DNA of 64,000 nt from Streptacidiphilus fuscans (lineage in GTDB: Bacteria > Actinomycetota > Actinomycetes > Streptomycetales > Streptomycetaceae), in the NCBI RefSeq assembly GCF_015690355.1, contig NZ_JADPRT010000007.1:1-64000 (forward strand), read 5' to 3'. Within the stretch, counting starts at the first letter, position 1. Each line of letters opens with the position of its first letter. Below are positions 1 to 7,953 of this stretch, piece by piece. The notes beneath the pieces were generated by a model. It had not been told where the DNA came from and ran no database searches. It saw nothing but the letters and a program-made list of their open reading frames with translations. Both the position numbers and the translations under genes were made by a program.

Positions 1-129
1 CAGGGCAGATTGCCCACGTGTTACTCACCCGTTCGCCACTGATCCACCCCGAAGGGCTTCACCGTTCGACTTGCATGTGTTAAGCACGCCGCCAGCGTTC
101 GTCCTGAGCCAGGATCAAACTCTCCGTGA
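1..129 (-). rRNA. rrs: 16S ribosomal RNA, 5' end (partial)
   Basis: Read on the minus strand, positions 123 to 104 give the universal bacterial 27F site (AGAGTTTGATCCTGGCTCAG). This is followed by the conserved GACGAACGCTGGCGGCGTGC and an actinobacterial V1 region. The mature 5' end is placed near 129 by analogy with Streptomyces 16S; the exact base is uncertain. The rest of the gene lies beyond the left edge. Confidence 0.97.
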
Positions 130-605
130 ATGCTTTCCCGTAATCGGGACATCCAACGCAGAGCGGCACAGCATCCGCCGGAATGAGCGGACCCGTGCAC
201 AGCGTCCTCGCTGAAAATTTGTTCTCAAAAGTAACTGGCGTTGACTTTTGGCACGCTGTTGAGTTCTCAAGGAACGGACGCTTCCTTCGGTCCCGTTTTC
301 ACCGGGCCCTCCGGGCGCTTCCTTCGTGATTTGTCCCGGTCGGCGCCGGGCACAACGAAGAAGTTACAGGGAGCTGTCCGTAGGAGCAAATCGGCATCCG
401 TCACTCGAATGACGTAGAGTCGGCTCGGCGCAGTGGTCTAGACCTCTCGCCGATCTTGCCCGGTCGGGGACCAGCCGTCCTGACCTGGGCGGACAACTCG
501 GAGCTTTAGGTCCGGAGTGTCCGATGTTGACATGATTTAGGCTGATTCCCGGCGTGCGCCCTTGAGGGCTCGCGTCCTGGGTTCCGCCATCTAGGAGGCT
601 CAACC
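130..605 (-). promoter_or_regulatory. rRNA operon leader and promoter region, shared with the crr upstream region
   Basis: This 476-base stretch has no convincing gene. On the minus strand, positions 272 to 258 read CCTTGAGAACTCAAC, the element commonly seen in streptomycete rRNA leaders, followed by the AAAAGTCAACGCC stretch and a TTTTGAGAACAAA box. Processing sites and promoters for the rrn operon should lie between about 130 and 450. The right end also serves crr on the plus strand. A TTGACA at 527-532 has no matching -10 box at a normal distance, so no crr promoter is assigned. The crr ribosome binding site AGGAGG is at 593-598. Confidence 0.7.
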
Positions 606-1055
606 ATGACGACCGTGACGTCACCTCTGGTCGGCGAGGCCATCGGGCTCGCGAACGTTCCTGACCCCGTCTTCTCCGGCGCCATGGTCGGTCCCGGGAC
701 CGCGATCAAGCCCGCGCCCGGTCCCGGTGAGGCCGTCTCCCCCGTCGACGGCATCGTGGTGTCCATGCACCCGCACGCGTTCGTCGTGCTGGACGAGCAG
801 GGGCACGGCGTGCTGACGCACCTGGGTATCGACACCGTTCAGCTGAACGGCGAGGGTTTTGAGTTGCTCGTGCAGAAGGGCGACACCGTCAAGCGCGGGC
901 AGCCGGTCGTCAAGTGGGACCCGACCGCCGTCGAGGCCGCGGGGAAGTCGTCCATCTGCCCCGTGGTCGCGTTGGAGGCCTTGGCCGACCAGCTTTCCGG
1001 GCTGCGGGAGTCCGGGGACATCGCGGTGGGCGACACGCTCTTCACCTGGCAGTGA
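606..1055 (+). CDS. crr: PTS glucose-type EIIA component
   Basis: This cytoplasmic phosphocarrier passes phosphate from HPr to a membrane EIIB domain in sugar uptake. The 149-residue product matches the EIIA-Glc fold. PHAF with His57 supplies the supporting histidine, and THLGIDTV with His72 is the phosphorylated histidine. The start is ATG 606, seven bases after a perfect AGGAGG. ptsI follows 48 bases downstream in the same orientation, the usual streptomycete crr-ptsI order. HPr and permease genes are not in this window. Confidence 0.95.
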   Translation: MTTVTSPLVGEAIGLANVPDPVFSGAMVGPGTAIKPAPGPGEAVSPVDGIVVSMHPHAFVVLDEQGHGVLTHLGIDTVQLNGEGFELLVQKGDTVKRGQPVVKWDPTAVEAAGKSSICPVVALEALADQLSGLRESGDIAVGDTLFTWQ

Positions 1056-1103
1056 TTCAGCGGTAGAGCGGGATGACGACGGAGACTCAAAGCGGAGACC
1101 GGT

Positions 1104-2777
1104 GTGATGACAGAGACCCTGCAGGGCGTGGGCGTGAGCCACGGCGTGGCGATCGGCCAGGTGCGGCACATGGGCACGGCGGTGCTGGAGCCGGAGGCCA
1201 AGCAGATTCCGACCGAGGACGCGGCGCGCGAGCAGGCTCGGGCCAAGCGGGCGGTGGACGCCGTCGCCGCCGATCTGCAGGCGCGCGGCAACCTGGCGGG
1301 CGGCGAGGCACAGGCGGTACTCGAAGCCCAGGCGCTGATGGCGCTCGACCCGGAGCTGATGGCCGACGTGGAGCGGCGGATCGCCGTGGGCAGCAGCGCG
1401 GAGCGCGCCGTCTACGACGCGTTCGCCGCGTACCGGGCGCTGCTGGCGGCGGCCGGGGACTACCTGGCCGGGCGGGTCGCGGACCTGGACGACGTGCGGA
1501 ACCGGATCGTCGCCCGGCTGATGGGTGTGCCGATGCCGGGTGTGCCGGACAGCGACGAGCCGTACGTGCTGATCGCACGTGATCTCGCCCCCGCCGACAC
1601 GGCGTTGCTGGACCCGACGCTGGTGCTCGGTTTCGTCACCGAGGAGGGCGGGCCGACCAGCCACAGCGCGATCCTGGCCAGAGCGCTCGGGGTGCCGGCC
1701 GTGGTGGCGATGCCCGGCGCGACCGCGATGCCGGAGGGCGTGGTGGTCGCGGTCGACGGCAGCAGCGGCGCGGTCATCGTCGACCCGTCGACGGAGACGC
1801 AGGAGCGGTTGCGGCGCGAGGCGGCGGAGCGGAAGGCGGCGCTGGCCGCGTCCACAGGCCCGGGCCGGACCTCGGACGGGCACCTGATTCCCCTGCTGGC
1901 CAATATCGGCGGCCCGGTGGACGTACCGGCCGCGGTCAAGGCGGGAGCGGAGGGTGTGGGTCTCTTCCGTACGGAGTTCCTCTTCTTGGATGACTCGAAG
2001 AAGGCTCCGTCGGAGGACGCCCAGGTCGAGGCCTACCGCGCGGTGCTGGAGGCGTTTCCCGAAGGGCGCGTCGTGGTGCGGGTCCTGGACGCGGGGGCGG
2101 ACAAGCCGCTGGACTTCCTGACTCCGGCCGACGAGCCCAACCCCGCGTTGGGCGTGCGCGGTCTGCGGTCGTTGCTGGAGCACCCCGAGGTGCTGCGGAC
2201 CCAGCTGCGGGCGCTGGCGCGAGCGGCGGAGGGTCTGCCGGTGCACCTTGAGGTGATGGCCCCGATGGTGGCCGACCGCCAGGACGCAAAGGCCTTCGCC
2301 GATGCGTGCCGTGAGGCGGGGCTGCAGGCGAAGTTCGGCGCGATGGTGGAGATCCCCTCGGCGGCGCTGCGGGCGCGGTCGATCCTCCGGGAGGTCGAGT
2401 TCCTCTCGCTGGGTACCAACGACCTTGCCCAGTACACCTTTGCGGCCGACCGGCAGGTGGGCGCGGTGGCGCGGTTGCAGGATCCGTGGCAGCCGGCGCT
2501 GCTCGACCTGGTCGCGTTGTCCGCGGAGGCGGCCCGTGCCGAGGGCAAGAGCTGCGGCGTCTGCGGCGAGGCCGCCTCGGATCCGGTGCTGGCCTGCGTG
2601 CTGACCGGTCTCGGCGTGACCAGCCTGTCCATGGGCGCGGCGTCGATCCCGTACGTGCGGGCGAAGTTGGCCAAGGTGACGCTGGCCCAGTGCGAGCGGG
2701 CCGCTGCCGCCGCGCGGGCCGCGGACAGTGCGGCCGAGGCGCGGGCGGCGGCGAACCAGGTGCTCTCCGGGGAGTGA
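1104..2777 (+). CDS. ptsI: Phosphoenolpyruvate-protein phosphotransferase (PTS enzyme I)
   Basis: Enzyme I autophosphorylates with PEP and donates phosphate to HPr. The 557-residue product has the swivelling-histidine signature GGPTSHSAILAR with His187, then the PEP-binding barrel motifs MVEIPSAAL and LGTNDLAQYTFAADR. The catalytic cysteine is in GVCGEAASDP (Cys487). Length is typical of the family. Two starts are possible, GTG 1104 or the adjacent ATG 1107; GGAG at 1094-1097 is better spaced for GTG 1104. The gene is co-directional with crr and ends 22 bases from the convergent EamA gene. Confidence 0.96.
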   Translation: MMTETLQGVGVSHGVAIGQVRHMGTAVLEPEAKQIPTEDAAREQARAKRAVDAVAADLQARGNLAGGEAQAVLEAQALMALDPELMADVERRIAVGSSAERAVYDAFAAYRALLAAAGDYLAGRVADLDDVRNRIVARLMGVPMPGVPDSDEPYVLIARDLAPADTALLDPTLVLGFVTEEGGPTSHSAILARALGVPAVVAMPGATAMPEGVVVAVDGSSGAVIVDPSTETQERLRREAAERKAALAASTGPGRTSDGHLIPLLANIGGPVDVPAAVKAGAEGVGLFRTEFLFLDDSKKAPSEDAQVEAYRAVLEAFPEGRVVVRVLDAGADKPLDFLTPADEPNPALGVRGLRSLLEHPEVLRTQLRALARAAEGLPVHLEVMAPMVADRQDAKAFADACREAGLQAKFGAMVEIPSAALRARSILREVEFLSLGTNDLAQYTFAADRQVGAVARLQDPWQPALLDLVALSAEAARAEGKSCGVCGEAASDPVLACVLTGLGVTSLSMGAASIPYVRAKLAKVTLAQCERAAAAARAADSAAEARAAANQVLSGE

Positions 2778-2798
2778 GGCACCGGTGCGGGCCACCGG

Positions 2799-3809
2799 TT
2801 ACGACGTGAGCGGGCCTTCGTCCTTCGGGGCGGGGGCCCGCTCCGGCGTTCGCGCAGCGCGTGCCGTGCGGGCCTCGGTGGAGACGACGACGCAGACTCC
2901 GGCCACCACGATGGCGCCGCCGACGGCGATGGACCAGGTCACCTGCTCGTTGAGGATCAGCCAGCCGAGCGCGACCGCGACGACCGGGTTGACGTAGGCG
3001 TAGGTGGCGACCAGGGAGAGCGGCGCGGTCTGCAGCAGCCAGGCGAAGGCGCTGAAGGCGACCAGGGAGCCGAAGACGACGAGGTAGGCGAGGGCCAGCC
3101 AGGAGCTGGTGCTGACCGCGCCGAAGTCCAGGTGCTCGTGGCGGAAGAAGCCGACGGCGAGGTCGCCCAGCCCACCGGCCAGCATCTCGTAGGCGCTCGC
3201 GGTGAAGGGGTTGCCGGGCATCGGCAGGCGGGAGGAGAGGAACGAGCCGATCGACCAGAGCAGGGCCGCGGAGAGCACCGCGATGATTCCGACCAGCCGG
3301 ACCGCGCCGGAGGTGCCCGGCAGGGTGAGCACGATCAGCCCGGCGAAGCCGATCAGCACGCCGACGAAGGTCGCGGCACGCGGGCGGTCGCCGAAGAGGG
3401 TGCGCAGCACGATGACCCAGAGCGGTACGGCGGCGACCAGCAGCGCCGCCAGCCCGGAGGGGATCCGGGTCTCGGCGAGGACGACCAGCCCGTTGCCGCC
3501 CACAAGCAGCAGCAGGCCGACGACGACAGCGGAGGCGAGCTGCCTTCGGGTCACCCGCAGGGCGCTCGGCCCCGAGCGCCAGGCGACCAGGCCCGCCAGC
3601 AGGACCGCGGCGGTGAGGAAGCGGAGGGCCGCCGAGAGGAACGGCGGCATGGTCTCGACGGTGATCCGGATGGCGAGGTAGGTGGATCCCCAGACGACGT
3701 AGACGATGCCGAGGGCGGGCCAGAGGAAGTTCCTGGTCTGCTCGGGACCAGGTGACCGACCTGCGGGAACCGACCGTTCGGTCGCAGCCGGCGCCGCCTC
3801 GTGTGTCAT
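2799..3809 (-). CDS. EamA/DMT-superfamily transporter
   Basis: A 336-residue integral membrane protein with about ten predicted hydrophobic segments arranged as two EamA repeats (VVWGSTYLAIR near the N-terminus; PVVAVALGWLILNE in the second half). The family exports amino acids, metabolites or drugs; the substrate cannot be read from sequence. The start is ATG at 3809, preceded by GAGAGGAA on the minus strand; a longer in-frame reading lacks a binding site. It is divergent from the methyltransferase gene, and the shared gap holds two perfect inverted repeats that may be operators. Confidence 0.85.
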   Translation of the reverse strand: MTHEAAPAATERSVPAGRSPGPEQTRNFLWPALGIVYVVWGSTYLAIRITVETMPPFLSAALRFLTAAVLLAGLVAWRSGPSALRVTRRQLASAVVVGLLLLVGGNGLVVLAETRIPSGLAALLVAAVPLWVIVLRTLFGDRPRAATFVGVLIGFAGLIVLTLPGTSGAVRLVGIIAVLSAALLWSIGSFLSSRLPMPGNPFTASAYEMLAGGLGDLAVGFFRHEHLDFGAVSTSSWLALAYLVVFGSLVAFSAFAWLLQTAPLSLVATYAYVNPVVAVALGWLILNEQVTWSIAVGGAIVVAGVCVVVSTEARTARAARTPERAPAPKDEGPLTS

Positions 3810-3821
3810 GTGTGTTCCTCT

Positions 3822-3837
3822 CGTACAGCTCTGTACG
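3822..3837. promoter_or_regulatory. Inverted repeat, candidate operator upstream of the EamA gene
   Basis: CGTACAG, two-base spacer, CTGTACG: a perfect 7-bp-arm palindrome 13 bases upstream of the EamA start codon. It sits where a repressor would block translation initiation or early transcription. No cognate regulator is adjacent. Confidence 0.4.
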
Positions 3838-3898
3838 TCGATCCTCCCGCAGGAGGACGGCCACCCGCCACGCCATATCCTGCCGTTCTGATGAGGGC

Positions 3899-3915
3899 GT
3901 CTTGTCATGCAAGAC
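3899..3915. promoter_or_regulatory. Inverted repeat GTCTTG-N5-CAAGAC in divergent promoter region
   Basis: A perfect 6-bp-arm palindrome with a five-base spacer, midway between the divergent EamA and methyltransferase starts. It is followed by TCTCA-N5-TGAGA, a second small palindrome. Placement fits a regulatory protein site controlling either gene. Confidence 0.35.
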
Positions 3916-3969
3916 ACTTGTTCTCACTCACTGAGACCTGATCTATGGTCGATGTCCAGGGAGGCAGAC

Positions 3970-4779
3970 ATGACCGAGCATCAGAAGCAGTACACCCACG
4001 GCTACCACGCGTCCGTCCTGCGCTCGCACACCTGGCGCACCGTGGAGAACTCCGCCGGCCACCTGCTGCCGGAGCTGAAGCCGGGCCTGTCCGTGCTGGA
4101 CGTCGGCTGCGGGCCGGGCACGATCACGGCCGGGCTGGCCGAGCGGGTCGGGCCGGGTCTGGTCACGGCGGTCGAGATCTCCGCCGAGGTACTGGCCAAG
4201 GCGGCCGAGGCGGTACCTGAGTCGGCCGGGGTCCGGTTCGAGACGGCAGACGTGCACGCGCTGCCGTTCCCCGACGCGTCGTTCGACGTCGTGCACGCGC
4301 ACCAGGTGTTGCAGCATGTCGCGGACCCGGTGCAGGCGCTGCGCGAGATGCGGCGGGTCTGTCGTCCGGGCGGCGTGGTCGCGGTGCGCGACTCGGACTA
4401 CGGGGCGTTTGTCTGGTACCCGTCGCTGCCGGAGCTGGACGAGTGGAACGCGCTGTACCACCGGGTCGCCCGCGCCAACGGCGGCGAGCCGGACGCCGGG
4501 CGGATGCTGCGCTCCTGGGCGCTCGACGCGGGCTTCGCGCCGGAGCAGGTCGAGGCGTCCTCGTCCACCTGGTGCTTCTCGTCGCAGGAGGACCGTGCCT
4601 GGTGGGGCGGGATGTGGGCGGAGCGGATCACCGGTTCCGCGATCGCCGAGCAGGCGGTGGCCGAGGGGTTCGCCGGGCGCGAGGAGCTGGAGCGGATCAG
4701 CGCTGCCTGGCAGAGCTGGGCGCAGGACCCGCGCGGCTGGTTCAGCGTGCTGCACGGCGAACTGCTGTGCCGGGTGTGA
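3970..4779 (+). CDS. Class I SAM-dependent methyltransferase
   Basis: A 269-residue soluble protein of the UbiE/Methyltransf_11 type. The SAM-binding glycine motif is LDVGCGPGTITAGL near residues 43-56, followed by the acidic strand-2 end AVEIS and a motif-II-like segment FDVVHAHQVLQHV. Start ATG 3970 is preceded by GGGAGG; an upstream in-frame ATG at 3907 has no binding site and overlaps the palindrome at 3899-3915. The substrate is unknown. The stop codon lies inside the loop of a hairpin terminator. Confidence 0.88.
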   Translation: MTEHQKQYTHGYHASVLRSHTWRTVENSAGHLLPELKPGLSVLDVGCGPGTITAGLAERVGPGLVTAVEISAEVLAKAAEAVPESAGVRFETADVHALPFPDASFDVVHAHQVLQHVADPVQALREMRRVCRPGGVVAVRDSDYGAFVWYPSLPELDEWNALYHRVARANGGEPDAGRMLRSWALDAGFAPEQVEASSSTWCFSSQEDRAWWGGMWAERITGSAIAEQAVAEGFAGREELERISAAWQSWAQDPRGWFSVLHGELLCRV

Positions 4780-4790
4780 CCCGGCACAGC
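4764..4790 (+). terminator. Hairpin terminator overlapping the methyltransferase stop codon
   Basis: A perfect 11-bp stem (GCTGTGCCGGG at 4764-4774, CCCGGCACAGC at 4780-4790) with a five-base loop containing the TGA stop. No T-run follows, as is common in actinobacteria. It lies between convergent genes and could act in both directions. Confidence 0.6.
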
Positions 4791-4814
4791 GGCCCTCGGA
4801 CGATCAGTTGACCG

Positions 4815-6803
4815 TCAGCGGCGGTACTGCTCGAAGATCCGCAGCGCGTCGGGGTTGTCGATGGAGCCGGGGTTAACGGCCTGGGCGAGCGGCGTGCCGC
4901 CCAGGATCCGCTTGATCGGCACCTCGATGCGCTTGCCGGTGAGGGTGTGCGGGAGCGCGGGCACGGCGATGATCTCGTCCGGGACGTGCCGTGGCGACAG
5001 CTGTGTGCGCAGCGCGTCGCGGACCGCCGTGCGCAGCTCGTCGTCGAGCTCCGCGCCCTCGGCCAGCACCACGAAGAGCGGCATCCAGTAGCCGCCGTCG
5101 GGCAGTTCCAGGCCGATGACCAGGGACTCCTTGACGGCGGGCAGCCGCTCGACCACCTCGTAGATGTCGGCGGAGCCCATCCGGACGCCCTGCCGGTTGA
5201 GCGTCGAGTCGGAGCGGCCGTGGATGACCACGGTGCCGCGCTCGGTCACGGTGATCCAGTCGCCGTGGCGCCAGACGCCGGGGAACATCTCGAAGTAGCT
5301 GTCCCGGTAGCGGACGCCGTCGGGGTCGTTCCAGAAGCGGATCGGCATGGACGGGATCGGCTTGGTGACGACCAGTTCGCCGACGTCGCCGACGACGGGC
5401 TTGCCGTCGACGTCCCAGGCCTCGACGGCCGCGCCCAGGCTGGGGGCCTGGATCTCGCCGAGGTAGACCGGCAGCGTCGGCACGCCGCCGACGAAGCAGC
5501 TGCAGACGTCCGTGCCGCCGCTGACCGAGGCGAGCCACACGTCCGGGCTGATCTCGTCGTAGATCCAGCGGAAGCCGTCGGGCGGGAGCGGGGAGCCGGT
5601 GGTGCCGATTGCCCTCAGCCGGGCCAGGTCGAGGTCGCGGCCCGGGTGGACCTCGGCCTTCTTGCACGCCATCACATAGGCGGCGGAGGTACCGAACGCG
5701 GTGACCCCCGCGTCGGCGGCGATGCGCCACTGCGCGTCAGGGGTGGGGTAGCCGGGGCTGCCGTCGTAGGTGACGATGCTCGCGCCCACCAGCAGACCGG
5801 CCAGCAGGAAGTTCCACATCATCCAGCCGGTGGAGGTGTACCAGAAGAACCGGTCCCCCGGGCCGAGGTCGAGATGGAGACCGGCCTGCTTGAGGTGCTC
5901 CACGGTGATGCCGCCGTGGCTCTGGACGATGGCCTTGGGCAGGCCGGTGGTCCCCGAGGAGTAGAGCACCCAGAGCGGGTGGTCGAACGGCAGCTGCTCG
6001 AAGGAGGGGACGGTCGGACTGCTCGTCAACTCCTCCCACTCCAGCGCGCCTTCGGGCGCGGGGCGGCCGAGCAGCGGGATGTGCACGACGTGACGGAGCG
6101 TCGGCAGCTCGGCGCGCAGCTCGGCGACGACGTCGGTGCGGTCGTGCTCCTTGCCGCCGTAGCGGTAGCCGTCGACAGCGAAGAGGAGGACGGGTTCGAG
6201 CTGCTGGAACCGGTCGAGCACGCTGCGGGCGCCGAAGTCCGGCGCGCACGAGGTCCAGATCGCGCCGACGGCGGCGGTGGCCAGCAGGGCGACGACGGCC
6301 TGCGGCACGTTCGGCAGGTAGCCGCCCACCCGGTCGCCGGGCTCGACGCCGAGGCGACGCAGTTCGGCGGCGAGCGAGCCGACCTGACGGCGCAACTCCG
6401 ACCAGGTGGTGACCCGCGGCTCGGGGTGCGCCTCGTCGACGTGGAGGATGGCGGGCGAGTCGGCGTTGTGCGGGTCCTCGCCGTGACGCAGCACGTGCTG
6501 GGCGTAGTTGAGCTTCGCGCCGGGGAACCAGGTGGCCCCGGGCATGGTCGCGTCCCCAAGCACGGCCTCGGGCTCCGTGGTGAAGCGGACGTCGAACCAC
6601 TGGGTGACGGCGCTCCAGAAGTCCTCGAGGTGCTCGACCGACCAGCGGTGGAAGGCGGCGTACTCGACGGCGGGGTCCTGGCCCTCCTGGGGGCGGGGCG
6701 CGCCGTAGTACTCGGCGGCGAAGCGCTGGAAGGCAGCCATCCGGGAGGCCGCGGCCGAGGCCGGGTCCGGCCGCCAGAGCGGCGTGGTCTCTTCAGTGCT
6801 CAT
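4815..6803 (-). CDS. Acetoacetyl-CoA synthetase
   Basis: ATP-dependent ligation of acetoacetate to CoA, feeding ketone bodies or PHB-derived acetoacetate into the acetyl-CoA pool. The 662-residue length fits this subgroup of the acyl-adenylate superfamily. The AMP-binding P-loop is SSGTTGLPK, starting at about residue 282. The C-terminal domain carries the GKRIEVPIKR segment with the catalytic lysine region. The ATG at 6803 is preceded by GGAGG at 6816-6820, a rather long spacing. It is convergent with the methyltransferase and downstream of the Nudix gene in the same orientation, separated by paired TGATCA repeats. Confidence 0.9.
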   Translation of the reverse strand: MSTEETTPLWRPDPASAAASRMAAFQRFAAEYYGAPRPQEGQDPAVEYAAFHRWSVEHLEDFWSAVTQWFDVRFTTEPEAVLGDATMPGATWFPGAKLNYAQHVLRHGEDPHNADSPAILHVDEAHPEPRVTTWSELRRQVGSLAAELRRLGVEPGDRVGGYLPNVPQAVVALLATAAVGAIWTSCAPDFGARSVLDRFQQLEPVLLFAVDGYRYGGKEHDRTDVVAELRAELPTLRHVVHIPLLGRPAPEGALEWEELTSSPTVPSFEQLPFDHPLWVLYSSGTTGLPKAIVQSHGGITVEHLKQAGLHLDLGPGDRFFWYTSTGWMMWNFLLAGLLVGASIVTYDGSPGYPTPDAQWRIAADAGVTAFGTSAAYVMACKKAEVHPGRDLDLARLRAIGTTGSPLPPDGFRWIYDEISPDVWLASVSGGTDVCSCFVGGVPTLPVYLGEIQAPSLGAAVEAWDVDGKPVVGDVGELVVTKPIPSMPIRFWNDPDGVRYRDSYFEMFPGVWRHGDWITVTERGTVVIHGRSDSTLNRQGVRMGSADIYEVVERLPAVKESLVIGLELPDGGYWMPLFVVLAEGAELDDELRTAVRDALRTQLSPRHVPDEIIAVPALPHTLTGKRIEVPIKRILGGTPLAQAVNPGSIDNPDALRIFEQYRR

Positions 6804-6944
6804 GCGCTGCGTGTGCCTCCGACCGTCAGGCGTACCTGCGCGTCGGTGGGCAGGTGGGAACGCCTGTGCTGACCTTGCCACGATCGGGGCAGGACGCGCC
6901 AGGGTCGACGGAACGCGTCACACGCCCTTGACTTCGGGCGCGGT

Positions 6945-6999
6945 GATCAGGGCCGCAGCTGATCACGCCTGGACGCGATCAGGGCCGCAGCTGATCACG
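6945..6999. repeat. Two 23-bp direct repeats, each a TGATCA-bounded hairpin
   Basis: GATCAG, GGCCGCAG, CTGATC plus ACG occurs at 6945-6967 and again, identically, at 6977-6999. Each copy can fold into a 6-bp stem with an 8-base loop. The second copy includes the last codons and stop of the Nudix gene. Position fits either a duplicated terminator of the Nudix transcript or a doubled operator ahead of the acetoacetyl-CoA synthetase gene. Confidence 0.6.
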
Positions 7000-7780
7000 G
7001 CCGCAGCAGTGCCGGGTGCAGGAGGGTGGCCGGTCCGGCGCGGTAGAGGCGGGCGCGGGGACCGCCGCGGGAGTTGCCGCGTTCCGCGGTAGCGCCGGTG
7101 TCCTCGACGAAGCCGGGCACGGAGAGCACCTTGCGGTGGAAGTTGCCCGGGTGCAGGCGCTCGCCCCAGATCTCCTCGTAGACGGCACGGAGTTCGGGAA
7201 TGGTGAACTCCGGCCGGAGGAAGGCGGTGGCCAGCGGCGTGTACTCCAGCTTGCCGCGGGCGCGCTCCAGGGCGTCGGCGACGATCCGCGCGTGGTCGAA
7301 GGCCAGTTCGCGTTCGGCGAGCGGAGCGGGTAGCTCCCGGTCGCCGGTCCCACCCCCGTGAGGACCGGCGACCGGAACCCAGACGGCGCGGGCGGCATCG
7401 CCGCCGGCGCGCGGGTCGGGCAGATCGGGTGCGAAGGCCAGGTAGGCCACCGAGACCACGTGCATGCGCGGGTCACGGTCGGGCGCGCCGTAGGAGCCGA
7501 GCTGCTCCAGGTGCACCCGTTCGAGAGCGGTGGGCGCGAGGCCGGTCTCCTCCGCGAGCTCGCGCGCCGCGGCCTCGTCCAGCCCTTCCTCCCCCGCCTT
7601 GACGAACCCTCCGGGCAGCGCCCACCGCCCCTGGAACGGCGGGCCGCCCCGCTCCACGAGCAGGATGCTGAGCCGTCCCTGACGCAGCGTCAGCACGACG
7701 ACGTCGACCGTGAGCGCGATCGGCGCGTAGGCCCGGGGGTCGTACGCGGCGAGCCACGCGGCCTCGTCGTCCTCGTGCAT
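6995..7780 (-). CDS. Nudix-domain protein with C-terminal winged helix (NrtR-like)
   Basis: A 261-residue protein. An N-terminal Nudix domain (about residues 15-150) contains LPGGFVKAGEE and RELAEETGL. A C-terminal winged-helix-like segment (about 190-235) contains FTIPELRAVYEEI and NFHRKVLS. This arrangement defines the NrtR family, whose members bind NAD-derived ligands such as ADP-ribose and usually regulate NAD or sugar pathways. The Nudix box has six instead of five residues between its first Gly and the Glu that precedes x7-REL, so hydrolysis may be weak or absent. The start ATG 7780 follows GGAG. A long inverted repeat upstream (7847-7901) is a plausible autoregulatory site. Confidence 0.82.
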   Translation of the reverse strand: MHEDDEAAWLAAYDPRAYAPIALTVDVVVLTLRQGRLSILLVERGGPPFQGRWALPGGFVKAGEEGLDEAAARELAEETGLAPTALERVHLEQLGSYGAPDRDPRMHVVSVAYLAFAPDLPDPRAGGDAARAVWVPVAGPHGGGTGDRELPAPLAERELAFDHARIVADALERARGKLEYTPLATAFLRPEFTIPELRAVYEEIWGERLHPGNFHRKVLSVPGFVEDTGATAERGNSRGGPRARLYRAGPATLLHPALLRP

Positions 7781-7846
7781 GCGCGTTGCTCCGATTGGGT
7801 TGGTTTCTGGTCGGGGTCGGTCGACTGCGTCGACTCGCCCACTCCT

Positions 7847-7901
7847 GTTGTTCTCAGGTCGAGTTTTTCTCTGATCGAGTCTTTCTCGGCCTGAGAACAA
7901 C
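7847..7901. promoter_or_regulatory. Long inverted repeat, candidate NrtR-like operator
   Basis: GTTGTTCTCAGG at 7847-7858 is matched by CCTGAGAACAAC at 7890-7901. The arms extend inward to 17 bp with a single mismatch (CGAG/CTCG). Two CGAG-TTTCTC-like direct repeats lie between the arms. The element is 67 to 121 bases upstream of the Nudix regulator start, so autoregulation is the simplest reading. Confidence 0.55.
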
Positions 7902-7953
7902 GTAGCGCATGCCGCGCCGGAGTACCAGCCCAAACCCCCGCCCTCCGTGCCGG

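Noticed and set aside
527..560. TTGACA at 527-532 as a crr promoter -35 box
   Set aside because: No acceptable -10 element at 16-19 bases; the match is likely chance.
621..2795. Long minus-strand frame opposite crr and ptsI
   Set aside because: Arg/His/Gly-rich translation without motifs, fully antisense to two clearly identified PTS genes.
4947..6872. Long plus-strand frame opposite acetoacetyl-CoA synthetase
   Set aside because: Low-complexity product; the minus strand encodes the recognisable adenylating enzyme.
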